In this document: positions 8,236-17,244 of the stretch, one piece after another | Numbering within the stretch: position 1 is the first letter of the stretch | How the letters are laid out: every line of letters starts with the position of its first letter | Assembly (NCBI RefSeq): GCF_002294995.1 | Contig: NZ_NSGF01000001.1 | Coordinates: 620,001-684,000, forward strand | Length of the DNA stretch: 64,000 nt | Origin: Mesorhizobium sp. WSM3860 | Lineage (GTDB): Bacteria; Pseudomonadota; Alphaproteobacteria; Rhizobiales; Rhizobiaceae | Direction: 5' to 3' | Notes under the pieces: model-generated | Told to the model about the DNA's origin: nothing | Seen by the model: the letters and a program-made list of their open reading frames with translations, nothing else | The model's database searches: none | Position numbers and translations under genes: made by a program

Positions 8236-10047
8236 ATGGATGACACGCCCAGTATCGAACAGGCTGCGTTCTCGGTCGAGTCGAGCAGCCTCTCAGACCA
8301 GCTGGCGGCGATCAGGCTGGGGCTGAAGATATCGCCGGTGCGCAGGCGGCTCCTGTGGGCCTCGATCGGCATTGTCGGCGTCATCGTCGCGACCTCGATC
8401 GGGCAGGTGCTGCTCAACCGCTGGAACCAGCCTTTCTACGATGCCCTGGCGCGGCGCGACCTGCCGGGCTTCCTGCATCAGCTGATGGTGTTTGCCGCAA
8501 TCGCCGGCAGCCTCCTGGTGCTCAATGTCGGCCAGACCTGGCTCAACCAGACAATCCGGCTGAAGTTGCGCGAGGCGCTGACGCTCGACCTGATCGATGA
8601 ATGGATGCGGCCGGCGCGTGCCTTCCGGCTCACCCATGCGGGCGCGATCGGCGTCAATCCCGACCAACGCATGCAGCAGGACGCGGGGCATCTCTCCGAC
8701 CTGTCGACCGATCTCGGCGTCGGCCTGCTGCAATCCTTCATCCTGCTGGTGTCCTTCATCGGCGTGCTGTGGGAGCTCTCTTCCGGCTTCGTCTTCCATG
8801 TCGGCGGCCATTCGCTGGAAATACCGGGCTACATGGTCTGGGCGGCGATCCTCTATGCCGGCATTGCCTCCTGGCTGAGCTGGCTGGTAGGCCGGCCGCT
8901 GATCCGCTTCAACAGCGATCGCTACACGCGGGAGGCCGTGCTGCGTTCCTCCATGGTCCGCGTCAACGAGAATGTCGACGCCATCGCGCTCGCCCATGGC
9001 GAGGCGGATGCCAGGCGGCAGCTTGAGCTCGACCTCGGCAGCGTGCTCGGCGCTATGCGGCGCATCTACAGCGCCCAGATCAACCTGTCCTGGGTTACCG
9101 ACGCCTATGGCTGGATCACCGTGGTGGCGCCGATCCTGGTCGCGGCACCGGTCTATTTCGCGGGTGACATCAGCTTCGGCGGTTTGATGATGGCGGTCGG
9201 CGCCTTCAACCAGGTGAATTCCTCGCTGCGCTGGTTCATCAACAATATCGGCGCCATCGCCGATTGGCGGGCAACGCTGATGCGCGTCGCCGACTTCCGC
9301 ATCGCGCTCGGCGAAACGGACATCCTGCATGCCAAGGAAAAGCGTATCGCGTTCGGCGAAAACGCGAATGGCACGCTGACCTTCGGCAAGCTCGAAGTCG
9401 CCTCGCCCGACGGGTGCACCAGGCTTGCCGAGACGGAGGTCGAGATAAAAGCCGGCGAGCGCGTCATGATCACCGGCGATCCGCGCGCCGGCAAGACGCT
9501 GTTCTTCCGCGCCATCGCCGGCCTCTGGCCATGGGGCGGCGGCCGCATCGGCATGCCGGCCGGAGAGACACCTTTCTTCGTGCCGCGCACGCCCTATTTC
9601 CCGCTCGGCACGCTGCGCGACGTGCTCAACCATGCCGAAGGCGCCAAGATCGACGACGCCGAGATTTCCGCCGTGCTCGGCGAAGTCGGACTCGGGCGCC
9701 TGTCATCCCAGCTCGACCGCTCGGCGCGCTGGGAGCATGAGCTGGCCGACGACGAGCAGCGGCTGCTCGCCTTTGCCCGGCTGGCGCTGAGAAAGCCGAA
9801 CTGGGTGATCATCGACGAAGCGCTGGATACGTTCGACGGCGCCACGCTGCGGCGCGTGCTGGCGATGCTGCAGGCCAGACTGCCGCACGCCGCCATCCTC
9901 AATATCGGGCGCGGTCTGCACAACAACCAGTTCTTCCCGCGCGCGCTCACCATCGTCAAGGACAGCGGCGGATCGGCGCTCAAGCCGGCCCGTCTTCGCG
10001 CCGGGGCGATCGAACCCCCGCCTGCTGCCGCGCGCGCCAAGAAATAG
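8236..10047 (+). CDS. ABC transporter, fused permease and ATPase (SbmA/BacA-like, YddA type)
   Basis: A 603-residue half-transporter. Residues 1-350 hold an SbmA/BacA-like membrane domain (PF05992/ABC_membrane_2) with WNQPFYDALARRDLPGFLHQL near residue 60 and RWFINN near 335; the remainder is an ATPase domain. Walker A is GDPRAGKT (about 415-422), Walker B is VIIDEALD near 522, but the usual LSGGEQQR signature is replaced by ELADDEQR. YddA relatives typically keep a recognisable SGGE-type loop, so activity may be altered. The family exports or imports very-long-chain acyl compounds, peptides or cobalamin; substrate is unknown here. ATG 8236 is chosen because it gives the soluble 30-residue leader before the first helix. 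Confidence 0.88.
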   Translation: MDDTPSIEQAAFSVESSSLSDQLAAIRLGLKISPVRRRLLWASIGIVGVIVATSIGQVLLNRWNQPFYDALARRDLPGFLHQLMVFAAIAGSLLVLNVGQTWLNQTIRLKLREALTLDLIDEWMRPARAFRLTHAGAIGVNPDQRMQQDAGHLSDLSTDLGVGLLQSFILLVSFIGVLWELSSGFVFHVGGHSLEIPGYMVWAAILYAGIASWLSWLVGRPLIRFNSDRYTREAVLRSSMVRVNENVDAIALAHGEADARRQLELDLGSVLGAMRRIYSAQINLSWVTDAYGWITVVAPILVAAPVYFAGDISFGGLMMAVGAFNQVNSSLRWFINNIGAIADWRATLMRVADFRIALGETDILHAKEKRIAFGENANGTLTFGKLEVASPDGCTRLAETEVEIKAGERVMITGDPRAGKTLFFRAIAGLWPWGGGRIGMPAGETPFFVPRTPYFPLGTLRDVLNHAEGAKIDDAEISAVLGEVGLGRLSSQLDRSARWEHELADDEQRLLAFARLALRKPNWVIIDEALDTFDGATLRRVLAMLQARLPHAAILNIGRGLHNNQFFPRALTIVKDSGGSALKPARLRAGAIEPPPAAARAKK

Positions 10048-10064
10048 CTTTATTTCGCCGCGAT

Positions 10065-10084
10065 CGCCGGGAAGAATCCCGGCG
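10065..10084. other. Perfect hairpin between the ABC exporter and DUF1194 genes
   Basis: An eight-pair stem CGCCGGGA/TCCCGGCG closes an AGAA tetraloop, ending about 15 bases before the downstream ATG. No T-tract follows, so it is more likely an RNA stability or processing element than a terminator. Confidence 0.5.
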
Positions 10085-10098
10085 TAGTGGAGCCTGCC

Positions 10099-10896
10099 AT
10101 GCTCAAGCTGTTCAGCCTGCTTGCATGCCTTGCCTGCGCCGAGGCCGCGCCAATGCCTGCAATCGGCGGCACTGCCGTCGATGTCGAACTCGTGCTGGCC
10201 GTCGACATCTCGCAATCGATGGACGAAGGGGAGTTCGCCCTGCAGCGCGCCGGCTATGTCGAGGCGCTACGCCATCCCGACTTCATCAGCGCCGTGCGCT
10301 CGGGCCCGAGGGGCCGCATCGCGCTCGCCTATTTCGAATGGGCGGGCGTCGTGCGCGACGACGGCGTGATTGGCTGGCAAGTGATCGACGGCGCGGACAG
10401 CGCCAACGCCTTCGCCGACAAGGTCGCGGGTCGTCCGTTCCGGAGCTTTCGCGGCACCTCGATTTCCGGCGCTATCGGGTTCGGCGCCGGGCTTCTGGAC
10501 AAAAACAGCTATTCGGCGCCGCGCCGGGTCATCGATGTATCGGGGGATGGGCCCAACAATGCCGGGCTGCCCGTCGCGATGATCCGTGATGCGGCTTTGG
10601 CCAAGGGCATCGTGGTCAACGGCCTGCCGATCCTGATCAGTCCGTCGCCGAGCGTCACCCGTCTCGACCGCTACTATGCCGATTGCGTCACCGGCGGCCC
10701 CGGTTCGTTCGTGCTGCCGATCTATGCGGCGTCGGAATTCTCGACGGCTATCCGCCGCAAGCTGATCCAGGAGGTGAGCGGCATCGGCGACGCCGGAGAG
10801 ATCCGCGTCGACGCGGAGGCGCCGATCGACTGTCTGCTTGGCGAACGGCTGCGGCAGCGGTTCTCCGATCCGTATTTTCCGGAGCTGGACCGGTGA
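10099..10896 (+). CDS. DUF1194 von Willebrand factor A-like secreted protein
   Basis: A 265-residue protein with a signal peptide (about residues 1-16) and a vWA fold of the DUF1194 family (PF06707). The metal-ion-dependent adhesion site is intact: DISQS (about 36-40), the GTSISG segment near 122 providing the threonine, and DVSGDG near 150 providing the aspartate. Two cysteines in the C-terminal half (YADCVTGG and IDCLLG) may form a disulfide. Such proteins bind metal and protein ligands in the envelope, but no partner is known. ATG 10099 has GGAG six bases upstream; an in-frame GTG at 10087 is less likely. It is convergent with a glycosyltransferase gene. Confidence 0.88.
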   Translation: MLKLFSLLACLACAEAAPMPAIGGTAVDVELVLAVDISQSMDEGEFALQRAGYVEALRHPDFISAVRSGPRGRIALAYFEWAGVVRDDGVIGWQVIDGADSANAFADKVAGRPFRSFRGTSISGAIGFGAGLLDKNSYSAPRRVIDVSGDGPNNAGLPVAMIRDAALAKGIVVNGLPILISPSPSVTRLDRYYADCVTGGPGSFVLPIYAASEFSTAIRRKLIQEVSGIGDAGEIRVDAEAPIDCLLGERLRQRFSDPYFPELDR

Positions 10897-10938
10897 GGTA
10901 CAATTTGCACTGTTTCGGCCAGAACGCCGCGCTGTGCC

Positions 10939-11874
10939 TCAGGCCGCCCGGGCGCCGTATTTGGCGCGGAACTCGTCATAGCAATCGCGGCGCCAGCGCC
11001 GGCCGACAACATAGCCGCGCAGCAGTTCGGTTGGCGAGTAGCCGAGCGCCTTTGACGACCGATTGGCGAGATAACCCGAAAATGCCTGCGGCAGCCTGCC
11101 CTTCAATATGTCGGCGATGATCTGCCGCGCGATCATGTAGGGCGGCACCTCGGGATAGCGGTCGGCAATGTAAGGGTGTTTGCCGATCAGGTTGGCGTAG
11201 GCCTCGACATAGCCGTCGCGCCGGCCGGAAATCGAATTTTCCGAATTGTATTTCTTCCAGTCGATATCATCCGACAGCAAGGCGCCGCCGCGGTTGGCAA
11301 AACGCAGCAGCAATTCGCGGTCCTGCATGCGCGTGATGTCGCTGTCAAAGCCGCCGATCGCAAGCAGCGATTCGTGCCGCGCGGTGATCGCCGAGCCGGC
11401 GATGAAAATCGTCTGCGAGACCAGGGCGCGCTGCAGCCTGCTTTTGTCGAGCAAGGCCTGGCGATTGATGCATTTGGTGCTGCGGCCGCCCTTGACCGAG
11501 ATGAAGGAACTGATCAGCACTTCGAGCGAGGGGTTCTTGTCGAAGTGCGACAGCGTCCGGTCCAGGCGGTCCGGCAGATAGACATCGTCCGAATCAAGGA
11601 AGGTCACGATCGGCGCCCGCGCGCGCTCGATGCCCGCGTTGCGCGCGGCATTGGCGCCGCGCCATTTCGCGCCGACATAGATCAGTCTGGGATCGCGAAT
11701 CTCGGCGAGCGCCAAGGCCGTTCCGTCGGTCGAACCGTCGTCGACAATGATGTGTTCGAAGCGGGTAAGTGTCTGGGCAAGAACACTTTCCACCGCGCGC
11801 ACGACCTGGCTTCGCCGATTGTGCGTCGGCGTGATCACGGTGATCAGCGGAGCTGTGTCGGAGGCAGTCGGCAT
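10939..11874 (-). CDS. Family 2 glycosyltransferase
   Basis: A 311-residue GT-A-fold enzyme. The N-terminal half carries VITPTHNR (about 13-20), DDGSTDGT (about 46-53), the NAARNAGIERA motif near 79 and the metal-binding LDSDD (about 94-98); acceptor-side residues MQDRELLLRFA (about 188-198) fit the usual ED/QD-x-L region. No membrane anchor is visible, so it probably works at the inner face of the membrane on lipid-linked sugars. The C-terminal segment (SSKALGYSPTELLRG) resembles those of exopolysaccharide or LPS transferases. It is first in a small group of envelope-glycan genes with the next two entries. Donor and acceptor cannot be told. Confidence 0.88.
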   Translation of the reverse strand: MPTASDTAPLITVITPTHNRRSQVVRAVESVLAQTLTRFEHIIVDDGSTDGTALALAEIRDPRLIYVGAKWRGANAARNAGIERARAPIVTFLDSDDVYLPDRLDRTLSHFDKNPSLEVLISSFISVKGGRSTKCINRQALLDKSRLQRALVSQTIFIAGSAITARHESLLAIGGFDSDITRMQDRELLLRFANRGGALLSDDIDWKKYNSENSISGRRDGYVEAYANLIGKHPYIADRYPEVPPYMIARQIIADILKGRLPQAFSGYLANRSSKALGYSPTELLRGYVVGRRWRRDCYDEFRAKYGARAA

Positions 11875-12077
11875 CTAACTTTCGTTATGGGGCAGATAAA
11901 CGATGACCGTAAGAAGCTCGCACCACTTGCCCTCCATGTCCGCCCCCGGATGGATTCGGCAAACGCTACAGAAAAGAGCCGCCTATGTCACCTGAGGCGT
12001 CGCGTCCGGGTCAAGTTCAGAGCGTGTTTCCTCAAAGTCATGCGGTTTGCAAGCCACACTTCGCGGCGATTTATCCT

Positions 12078-13067
12078 TCAACTATGCCCGACATAGTCAG
12101 GCACGGTTTCGATCTCGTCGCTCACGAGACCGGCAGCGAGGCTGAAATGACCAAGAAAGGCCAAGGTATAAAAGGCCAGGCCTACCGCCAGTGAAAACGG
12201 GATCTGCCAGAGCGGCATACCCGTTTGCGGCGCGTGGCTGAGCACGCGTCGCGTCGTGCGCCACGACATGGTCCACCAGCGACTGAACGACTTGACGATC
12301 CGCTGGCTGCGACTGGGGGCATGAAGCGCGACGAATTTGCGGTCGGCATCCCTGCCGGTCACCAACGCGCGCCAATAGAAGAACCGCCAGCCGCGCGGAG
12401 AGTAGTGATAGACGCGCGCATCGACGTTGACGATCTTGTGGCCCTCGCGCCGAAGCTGGTGCATCAGCAGCGTGCAGGACACCTTGAAGCCGTTGTGGGC
12501 CGGAAAAGGGTGGCTGGCGATCCAATCTCGCCGGAAGGCGACATTGTTGGCGTTGATCGCCCGCTTGGAGGCGAATCTTTCGTCTCCACGGGCCATCGGG
12601 AAGAACCAGATCAAGGCGAAGGTTCTCGAGAAGAAGTCGTCGTAGGACAGGTAGGTATGCCCGTTCACGCAGACCGTTTGCGGCTGTTGAAACGGCTGCA
12701 GCAGATTTGAAAGCCAACCTAGCTGAGGGACGGTATCCGAATCCAGGAAAACGACGATGTCTCCTTCGGTCAAAGGTACGCCGTTGTTCTTGAGCTCGTA
12801 ATAGCGGCCGCCGGGGCAAGCTGCGATTGTCAGGTCGGCAACCTGCATTAACTGAGGCGCTTCCGCTTCAATGCTCGCTTGCAGCAAGCTGGCGTCCGAA
12901 TCGGGCCCGCCATGCGACACGACTACTTTCGGCCTTGTAAAACCGGCAGCGGAAACAATCGCGATTTCTCGCGCCAGGGACTTCAGCCCCAGGCCGATCT
13001 CGTCCCAGTCGATGGACTTGGCGTTCTCCATCTCCACGATGATCGAATAGATCGGGTGTTCAGCCAT
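12078..13067 (-). CDS. Membrane-anchored family 2-like glycosyltransferase
   Basis: A 329-residue protein with a GT2-like core: the FLDSDTVPQLGWLSNLL segment near residues 107-123 holds the metal-binding DSD, and the acceptor region NNVAFRRDWI is near 173. Two hydrophobic stretches near the C-terminus (about 280-315) probably anchor it in the inner membrane. Local sequence is visibly less GC-rich and uses more rare-for-this-genome codons than the core genes nearby, which fits acquisition as an accessory gene. It is separated from the preceding glycosyltransferase by about 200 non-coding bases, so it may have its own promoter. A role in lipopolysaccharide or capsule synthesis is inferred only. 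Confidence 0.78.
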   Translation of the reverse strand: MAEHPIYSIIVEMENAKSIDWDEIGLGLKSLAREIAIVSAAGFTRPKVVVSHGGPDSDASLLQASIEAEAPQLMQVADLTIAACPGGRYYELKNNGVPLTEGDIVVFLDSDTVPQLGWLSNLLQPFQQPQTVCVNGHTYLSYDDFFSRTFALIWFFPMARGDERFASKRAINANNVAFRRDWIASHPFPAHNGFKVSCTLLMHQLRREGHKIVNVDARVYHYSPRGWRFFYWRALVTGRDADRKFVALHAPSRSQRIVKSFSRWWTMSWRTTRRVLSHAPQTGMPLWQIPFSLAVGLAFYTLAFLGHFSLAAGLVSDEIETVPDYVGHS

Positions 13068-13185
13068 AGATAATCACCACCAGTTTTGCCGGTACAGTCG
13101 CTATAGCCCTGCGGAGTATGCCGTCAACCGATTCTCGGTGCCATTCTATTTGCAAATTTGCGCTTCGATCGCATGAGCCTCCAGT

Positions 13186-13956
13186 TTAAATCTTCAAGAA
13201 GCCCCGCTTTTTTCCGTGCCGGAAGCTCGACGGGTCGGCATATTCAGACAGGAAGCGTTCTCTCCATTCGTCATTGGTCGCGTCGCGCTGGACTTCGAGA
13301 CCTGACCCGAGGTTCGTTCCCCAGACAGGCTTCACACCGGCCAACTGGGCAATTTTCTCGAGACTTCCTCTCGGGTCTTGCTGGACCTGCTCGTAAGTCA
13401 GCGCAAGGAAAGGCAGCCCGTTTTTCGCGAACCACCCATCCCACGCCAGATTTTCCATCAGAATCTTTTCAAGCGATTCGGCGATAGCCTCACCATCATA
13501 GCGTGGGGATGCGCGATTGACCTCGGTAGAGCGGAATCTGCGGGTTTGGCGCGCACGCGCCCATGAGATCGCCTGACCCAGCAGATCGCTACGCGTCAGG
13601 CGCACATAGTGAAGGTTGGGAAGGCTGGCGGGCAGGTTCACCTTCTTGGCAAGTTGAGCGAATTGACTCGCAAAAAGCTTGATCGCATAGATTCCGGAAG
13701 AGCACCGTCCCTCCGTCAGCGCCCTCAGAAGCTGCGCTCGGGGATCGCGCGGATAGTCTGGCAGTTCGAGCAGCCGGCGCCCGCCAAACCACTCCAGTGG
13801 ATTGCCCAGCCCGGCGGAAGCCATCAGTCCTGCAAGATGGTTGCTGCCGGTACGCGGCGAAGTGCAGACAAGAATTCCAGCGCTTATCTCCGACAGAATT
13901 TCCGACGGGATTTGAACCACGGCCGGCCGGCCGCGAAAGAGATCTATCGAGATCAT
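13186..13956 (-). CDS. Stf0-type sulfotransferase
   Basis: A 256-residue protein matching the Stf0 sulfotransferase family (PF09037), which moves sulfate from PAPS to sugars such as trehalose or to surface glycolipids. The PAPS-binding loop is CTSPRTGSNHLAGLM (about 32-46); the LHYVRLTRSDLLGQAISWARA segment (about 123-143) fits the 3'-phosphate-binding region, and a C-terminal FLALTYEQV strand is typical. The ATG at 13956 overlaps the metW stop (ATGA), so translation is coupled to metW. In rhizobia, sulfated surface glycans and Nod factors matter in host interaction, but no substrate can be read here. It sits beside two glycosyltransferases. Confidence 0.85.
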   Translation of the reverse strand: MISIDLFRGRPAVVQIPSEILSEISAGILVCTSPRTGSNHLAGLMASAGLGNPLEWFGGRRLLELPDYPRDPRAQLLRALTEGRCSSGIYAIKLFASQFAQLAKKVNLPASLPNLHYVRLTRSDLLGQAISWARARQTRRFRSTEVNRASPRYDGEAIAESLEKILMENLAWDGWFAKNGLPFLALTYEQVQQDPRGSLEKIAQLAGVKPVWGTNLGSGLEVQRDATNDEWRERFLSEYADPSSFRHGKKRGFLKI

Positions 13957-14567
13957 CGTTTCAGCAAGAACACCGCCTGCTGGCCGAAGAAGTTCCAGAA
14001 CCACCAGGGCATGGACAGGCCGATCTTCTGGCCGTTGGCGTCGAGCGCGGTCGCCTTCTCGACCGTCGCGCCGAGCTCCTCGCACAGATTGACGAAGTCG
14101 CGGATGGTGCAGAAATGGATGTTCGGCGTGTCGTACCAGGAATAGGGCAGGTCCTTGGTGACCGGCATCCTGCCCTTGATCAGCAGCGAGAAGCGCACGC
14201 GCCAATGGCCGAAATTGGGGAAGGAGACGATGGCGCGGTTGCCGATTCGAAGCAGCTCGTCGAGCACCAGTTTCGGGTTGCGGGTCGCCTGCAGGGTTTG
14301 CGACAGGACGACGAAATCGAAGCCCTTGTCGGGATAGAATTCGAGGTCCTTGTCGGCATCGCCCTGAACGACGGAAAGGCCGCGCGCCACGCATTCGTTG
14401 ACGCCGCGCTGCGACAGTTCCAGTCCGCGGCCGTCGACCTGCTTGATCTCCTGGAGAAGCTCCAGCAACAGGCCGTCGCCCGAGCCGACATCGAGGACAC
14501 GCGAATGCGACGGGATGAGATCGTTGATAACCTCGAGATCGACGCGTTGGGCACGATTGACGCTCAT
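13953..14567 (-). CDS. metW: Methionine biosynthesis protein MetW
   Basis: A 204-residue protein with the MetW (PF07021) pattern: DLIPSHSRVLDVGSGDGLLLELL (about 17-39) is a SAM-binding-type motif, followed by GRGLELSQ, FVVLSQTLQATRNP (about 83-96), GNRAIVSFPNFGHWRVR and YSWYDTPNIHFCTIRDF near 143. MetW acts with MetX as an acetyl- or succinyl-CoA-dependent homoserine acylating pair in many alphaproteobacteria. It follows metX on the same strand, but the 91-base gap contains a repeat palindrome. The 3' end overlaps the sulfotransferase gene by four bases, which is an unusual neighbour for metW. Confidence 0.95.
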   Translation of the reverse strand: MSVNRAQRVDLEVINDLIPSHSRVLDVGSGDGLLLELLQEIKQVDGRGLELSQRGVNECVARGLSVVQGDADKDLEFYPDKGFDFVVLSQTLQATRNPKLVLDELLRIGNRAIVSFPNFGHWRVRFSLLIKGRMPVTKDLPYSWYDTPNIHFCTIRDFVNLCEELGATVEKATALDANGQKIGLSMPWWFWNFFGQQAVFLLKR

Positions 14568-14586
14568 GGGAACACCTGCGGCCTTA

Positions 14587-14632
14587 GAGCATTTGCAGCC
14601 AAGCGGAATTCGCTTGGCGTCGCAAAAATGCG
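14587..14632. repeat. Intergenic palindrome between metX and metW
   Basis: Arms GCATTTGCAGCCAAGCG and CGCTTGGCGTCGCAAAAATGC pair across a five-base loop GAATT. The sequence begins GAGCATTT, a start typical of rhizobial intergenic elements. It lies within the metX-metW operon and would form a strong hairpin in the mRNA, possibly lowering metW expression relative to metX. Confidence 0.65.
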
Positions 14633-14658
14633 GCTAAAACAAAGGGATCGCGCGCCGC

Positions 14659-15828
14659 TCATAGGCTGAGCCCCCTGGCGCGGGCGGCGGAAGCGATGAA
14701 GCCGTTGATGGCCGCGAACAGTTCCGGCTCGTCGAGCAGGAACGCGTCATGGCCGCGATCGGTCTCGATCTCGACGAAGGAGACGGAGGCGCCGGCGGCG
14801 TTCAGCGCATGTACGATCGAGCGGCTTTCCTCGGTCGGGAACAGCCAATCGCTTGTGAACGACACCAGGCAGAAGCGCGTCTTGGTGCCGGCGAAGGCAT
14901 CGGCCAGCCGTCCGCCATGGTCGGCGGCGAGGTCGAAATAGTCCATCGCGCGGGTCAGATAGAGGTAGGAGTTGGCGTCGAAGCGATCGACGAAGGTCAT
15001 GCCCTGATGGCGCAGATAGCTTTCGATCTGGAAATCGGCGTCGAAGCCGAAGGTCAGCGCCTCGCGATCCTGCAGGTTGCGGCCGAACTTGCGGTGCAGC
15101 GCTGCTTCCGAGAGGTAAGTGATATGCGCCGCCATGCGCGCCACGGCGAGTCCCTTTTCCGGCCGTCTGCCGAAATCGAGATATTTGCCGCCGTGCCAGT
15201 CCGGATCGGCCATGACGGCCTGCCGCCCGACCTCGTGGAAAGCGATGTTCTGCGAGGAATGGCGGGCGCCGGTGGCGATGGGCAATGCGGAGAAGACGCG
15301 TTCCGGGTAGCTTGCGGCCCATTGCAGCACCTGCATGCCGCCCATCGAGCCGCCGAGCACGCAGAACAGCTTCTCGATGCCGAAATGATCGACCAGCATC
15401 AGCTGCGCCCGCACCATGTCACGGATGGTGATGATCGGCAGGTCGAGCCCATAGGGCCTGCCTGTCGCCGGATCGGTCGAGGCCGGGCCGGTGGAGCCGA
15501 GGCAGCCGCCGATGACATTGGCGCAGATGACGAAAAAGCGGCTGGTGTCGATGATCCTGCCGGGGCCGATCAGCACCTCCCACCAGCCCGGTTTGCCGGT
15601 CACCGGATTCGTGCTGGCGACATGCTGGTCGCCGGTCAGCGCGTGGCAGACGAGGATGGCATTGGAGCGGGCGTCGTTGAGGGCGCCGTAGGTCTGGTAA
15701 GCGACCTGGAACGGCGACAACACCGTCCCCGCATCGAGTTTCAGTGGCTTGTCGGGACCGAACTGCAACACCGGGCTCGACGGTTGGTCGGCTTCGTTGT
15801 TGGTCCTTGGAGCGCGCTGAGCGGCCAT
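14659..15828 (-). CDS. metX: Homoserine O-acetyltransferase
   Basis: A 389-residue alpha/beta-hydrolase enzyme that acylates homoserine in methionine synthesis. The nucleophile elbow GGSMGGMQ has the catalytic serine near residue 161, the aspartate is in [10 protein letters not shown] and the histidine in DRGHDAFLL near the C-terminus. The N-terminal YQTYGALN and [10 protein letters not shown] motifs are typical of MetX; specificity for acetyl- or succinyl-CoA cannot be decided by eye. ATG 15828 has GGGGA six bases upstream and is preferred to ATG 15840. Upstream lies a SAM-II riboswitch with terminator, giving feedback by SAM. It is divergent from hisC. Confidence 0.96.
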   Translation of the reverse strand: MAAQRAPRTNNEADQPSSPVLQFGPDKPLKLDAGTVLSPFQVAYQTYGALNDARSNAILVCHALTGDQHVASTNPVTGKPGWWEVLIGPGRIIDTSRFFVICANVIGGCLGSTGPASTDPATGRPYGLDLPIITIRDMVRAQLMLVDHFGIEKLFCVLGGSMGGMQVLQWAASYPERVFSALPIATGARHSSQNIAFHEVGRQAVMADPDWHGGKYLDFGRRPEKGLAVARMAAHITYLSEAALHRKFGRNLQDREALTFGFDADFQIESYLRHQGMTFVDRFDANSYLYLTRAMDYFDLAADHGGRLADAFAGTKTRFCLVSFTSDWLFPTEESRSIVHALNAAGASVSFVEIETDRGHDAFLLDEPELFAAINGFIASAARARGLSL

Positions 15829-15889
15829 TGCATTCCCCATCCAGTCCGCATCGATCTCGCGATACGGCGTCCGGCCGGCAACGGACAAC

Positions 15890-15921
15890 AAAAAACCGGC
15901 CTGCCTTCGCAAAGCCGGTTA
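15890..15921 (-). terminator. Intrinsic terminator in the metX leader
   Basis: On the minus strand ACCGGC/GCCGGT pairs around a 14-base loop and is followed directly by TTTTTTG. It lies 16 bases downstream of the SAM-II aptamer and 62 bases before the metX start, so it is placed to stop transcription when the riboswitch signals high SAM. Confidence 0.85.
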
Positions 15922-15935
15922 CAGGTTGCAAACGG

Positions 15936-15992
15936 CCCTTTAGCGAATTGTTTAACGTGGCTGCAAGCCGACCGGCCAAATCACCACGGGAG
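15936..15992 (-). promoter_or_regulatory. SAM-II riboswitch of metX
   Basis: The minus-strand leader contains the conserved SAM-II blocks in order: CGTGGTGATTTGGC, GGCTTGCAGCCACGTTAAACA and CGCTAAAG. P1 is CGTGG paired with CCACG, and the GCTAAA 3' strand forms the pseudoknot with the loop. SAM-II elements are known upstream of metA/metX and metC genes in alphaproteobacteria, so identity and role agree. A terminator downstream suggests control of transcription rather than translation. This is among the clearest RNA features in the window. Confidence 0.95.
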
Positions 15993-16134
15993 ATCCGGCT
16001 GTTCTTCTAGGGCCAGCGCAGCGCTTCGTCAACGGTCTGCCTACTGGCGCGAGCGCACCGGCACTCGACATTCGGGGCCACGGCCTGTATTTCCGCTGCG
16101 GCCTCGAACCAGGGCCTCTCGACGGATTTGTGAC

Positions 16135-17238
16135 ATGAAGCAGGATCAGCCACGTCCGACGCCCCGCGCGGGCATCATGGACATCGAGGCCTATGTGCCG
16201 GGTAAAAGCACCGCGCCGGCCGGCGTAACGAAGGTCCATAAGCTGTCATCCAATGAGAATCCGCTCGGGCCCTCGCCGAAAGCGATCGAGGCCGCCCGGG
16301 AGGTGGCGGCGAAGCTCGACGTCTATCCCGACGGCTCCGCCCGCCGGTTGCGCGAGGCGATCGCCGAGGTGTACGGCCTAAATCCGGCAAACATCATCTG
16401 CTCCAATGGCTCAGACGAGATCCTGGGCCTCTTGGCGCAGACCTATCTGGCGCCCGGAGACGAGGCCGTGTTCACCGAACACGCCTTCATGGTCTACAAG
16501 ATCTACATCCAAGCCGCCGGCGCCAAGCCGGTGGCGGTCAACGAGACCGACGAGCGCGCCGATATCGACGCGATCCTCGCCGCGGTGACGCCGGCGACGC
16601 GGATCGTGTTCCTCGCCAACCCCAACAATCCGACCGGCACTTACGTGCCGTTCCAGGAGGTGCGCCGGCTGCATGCCGGACTGCCCCAGAGCGTGCTCCT
16701 GGTGCTCGACGCGGCCTATGCCGAATATGTGCGGCGCAACGACTATGAAGCCGGCATCGAGCTGGCCGGGAGCTCCGAGAACGTGGTCATGACCCGCACC
16801 TTCTCCAAGCTCGGCCTCGGCGGCGCACGCATCGGCTGGATGTACGGACCGGCGCATATCGTCGATGCGATCAACCGGGTGCGCGGCCCCTTCAACGTCA
16901 ATGCTACCGCGATCGAGGCCGGCATCGCGGCCATCCGGGACCGCGCCCATATCGAGCGCAGCGTGGCGCATAACGAGAAGTGGCTTGCCTGGGTCAGCGA
17001 GGAACTGACCGGGCTCGGGCTGCGGGTGACGCCCAGCGTCGGCAATTTCGTGCTGATCCATTTTCCCGACGAAAAAAAGCATGCGGCAGCGGTCGCGGAC
17101 GACTATCTCAGCGCGCGCGGCTACATCCTGCGGCGCGTCACCGGCTACGGCTTTCCCAACGCGCTGCGCATGAGCATCGGCACCGAGGAGGCCAATCGCG
17201 GCGTCGTCGATGCGCTCAAGACATTCCTGAAAAGCTGA
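16135..17238 (+). CDS. hisC: Histidinol-phosphate aminotransferase
   Basis: A 367-residue class I/II aminotransferase that converts imidazole-acetol phosphate and glutamate to histidinol phosphate; the group linked to tyrC in rhizobia may also act on aromatic amino-acid precursors. Family motifs are [13 protein letters not shown] (about 35-47), [17 protein letters not shown] (about 162-168), DAAYAEY (about 190-196) and the PLP-binding [13 protein letters not shown] (lysine near 225). Start ATG 16135 gives the normal N-terminal arm. It is the first gene of a pair with the dehydrogenase gene (six-base gap) and is divergent from metX over a 306-base region that contains the metX riboswitch and both promoters. 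Confidence 0.93.
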   Translation: MKQDQPRPTPRAGIMDIEAYVPGKSTAPAGVTKVHKLSSNENPLGPSPKAIEAAREVAAKLDVYPDGSARRLREAIAEVYGLNPANIICSNGSDEILGLLAQTYLAPGDEAVFTEHAFMVYKIYIQAAGAKPVAVNETDERADIDAILAAVTPATRIVFLANPNNPTGTYVPFQEVRRLHAGLPQSVLLVLDAAYAEYVRRNDYEAGIELAGSSENVVMTRTFSKLGLGGARIGWMYGPAHIVDAINRVRGPFNVNATAIEAGIAAIRDRAHIERSVAHNEKWLAWVSEELTGLGLRVTPSVGNFVLIHFPDEKKHAAAVADDYLSARGYILRRVTGYGFPNALRMSIGTEEANRGVVDALKTFLKS

Positions 17239-17244
17239 AGCATC

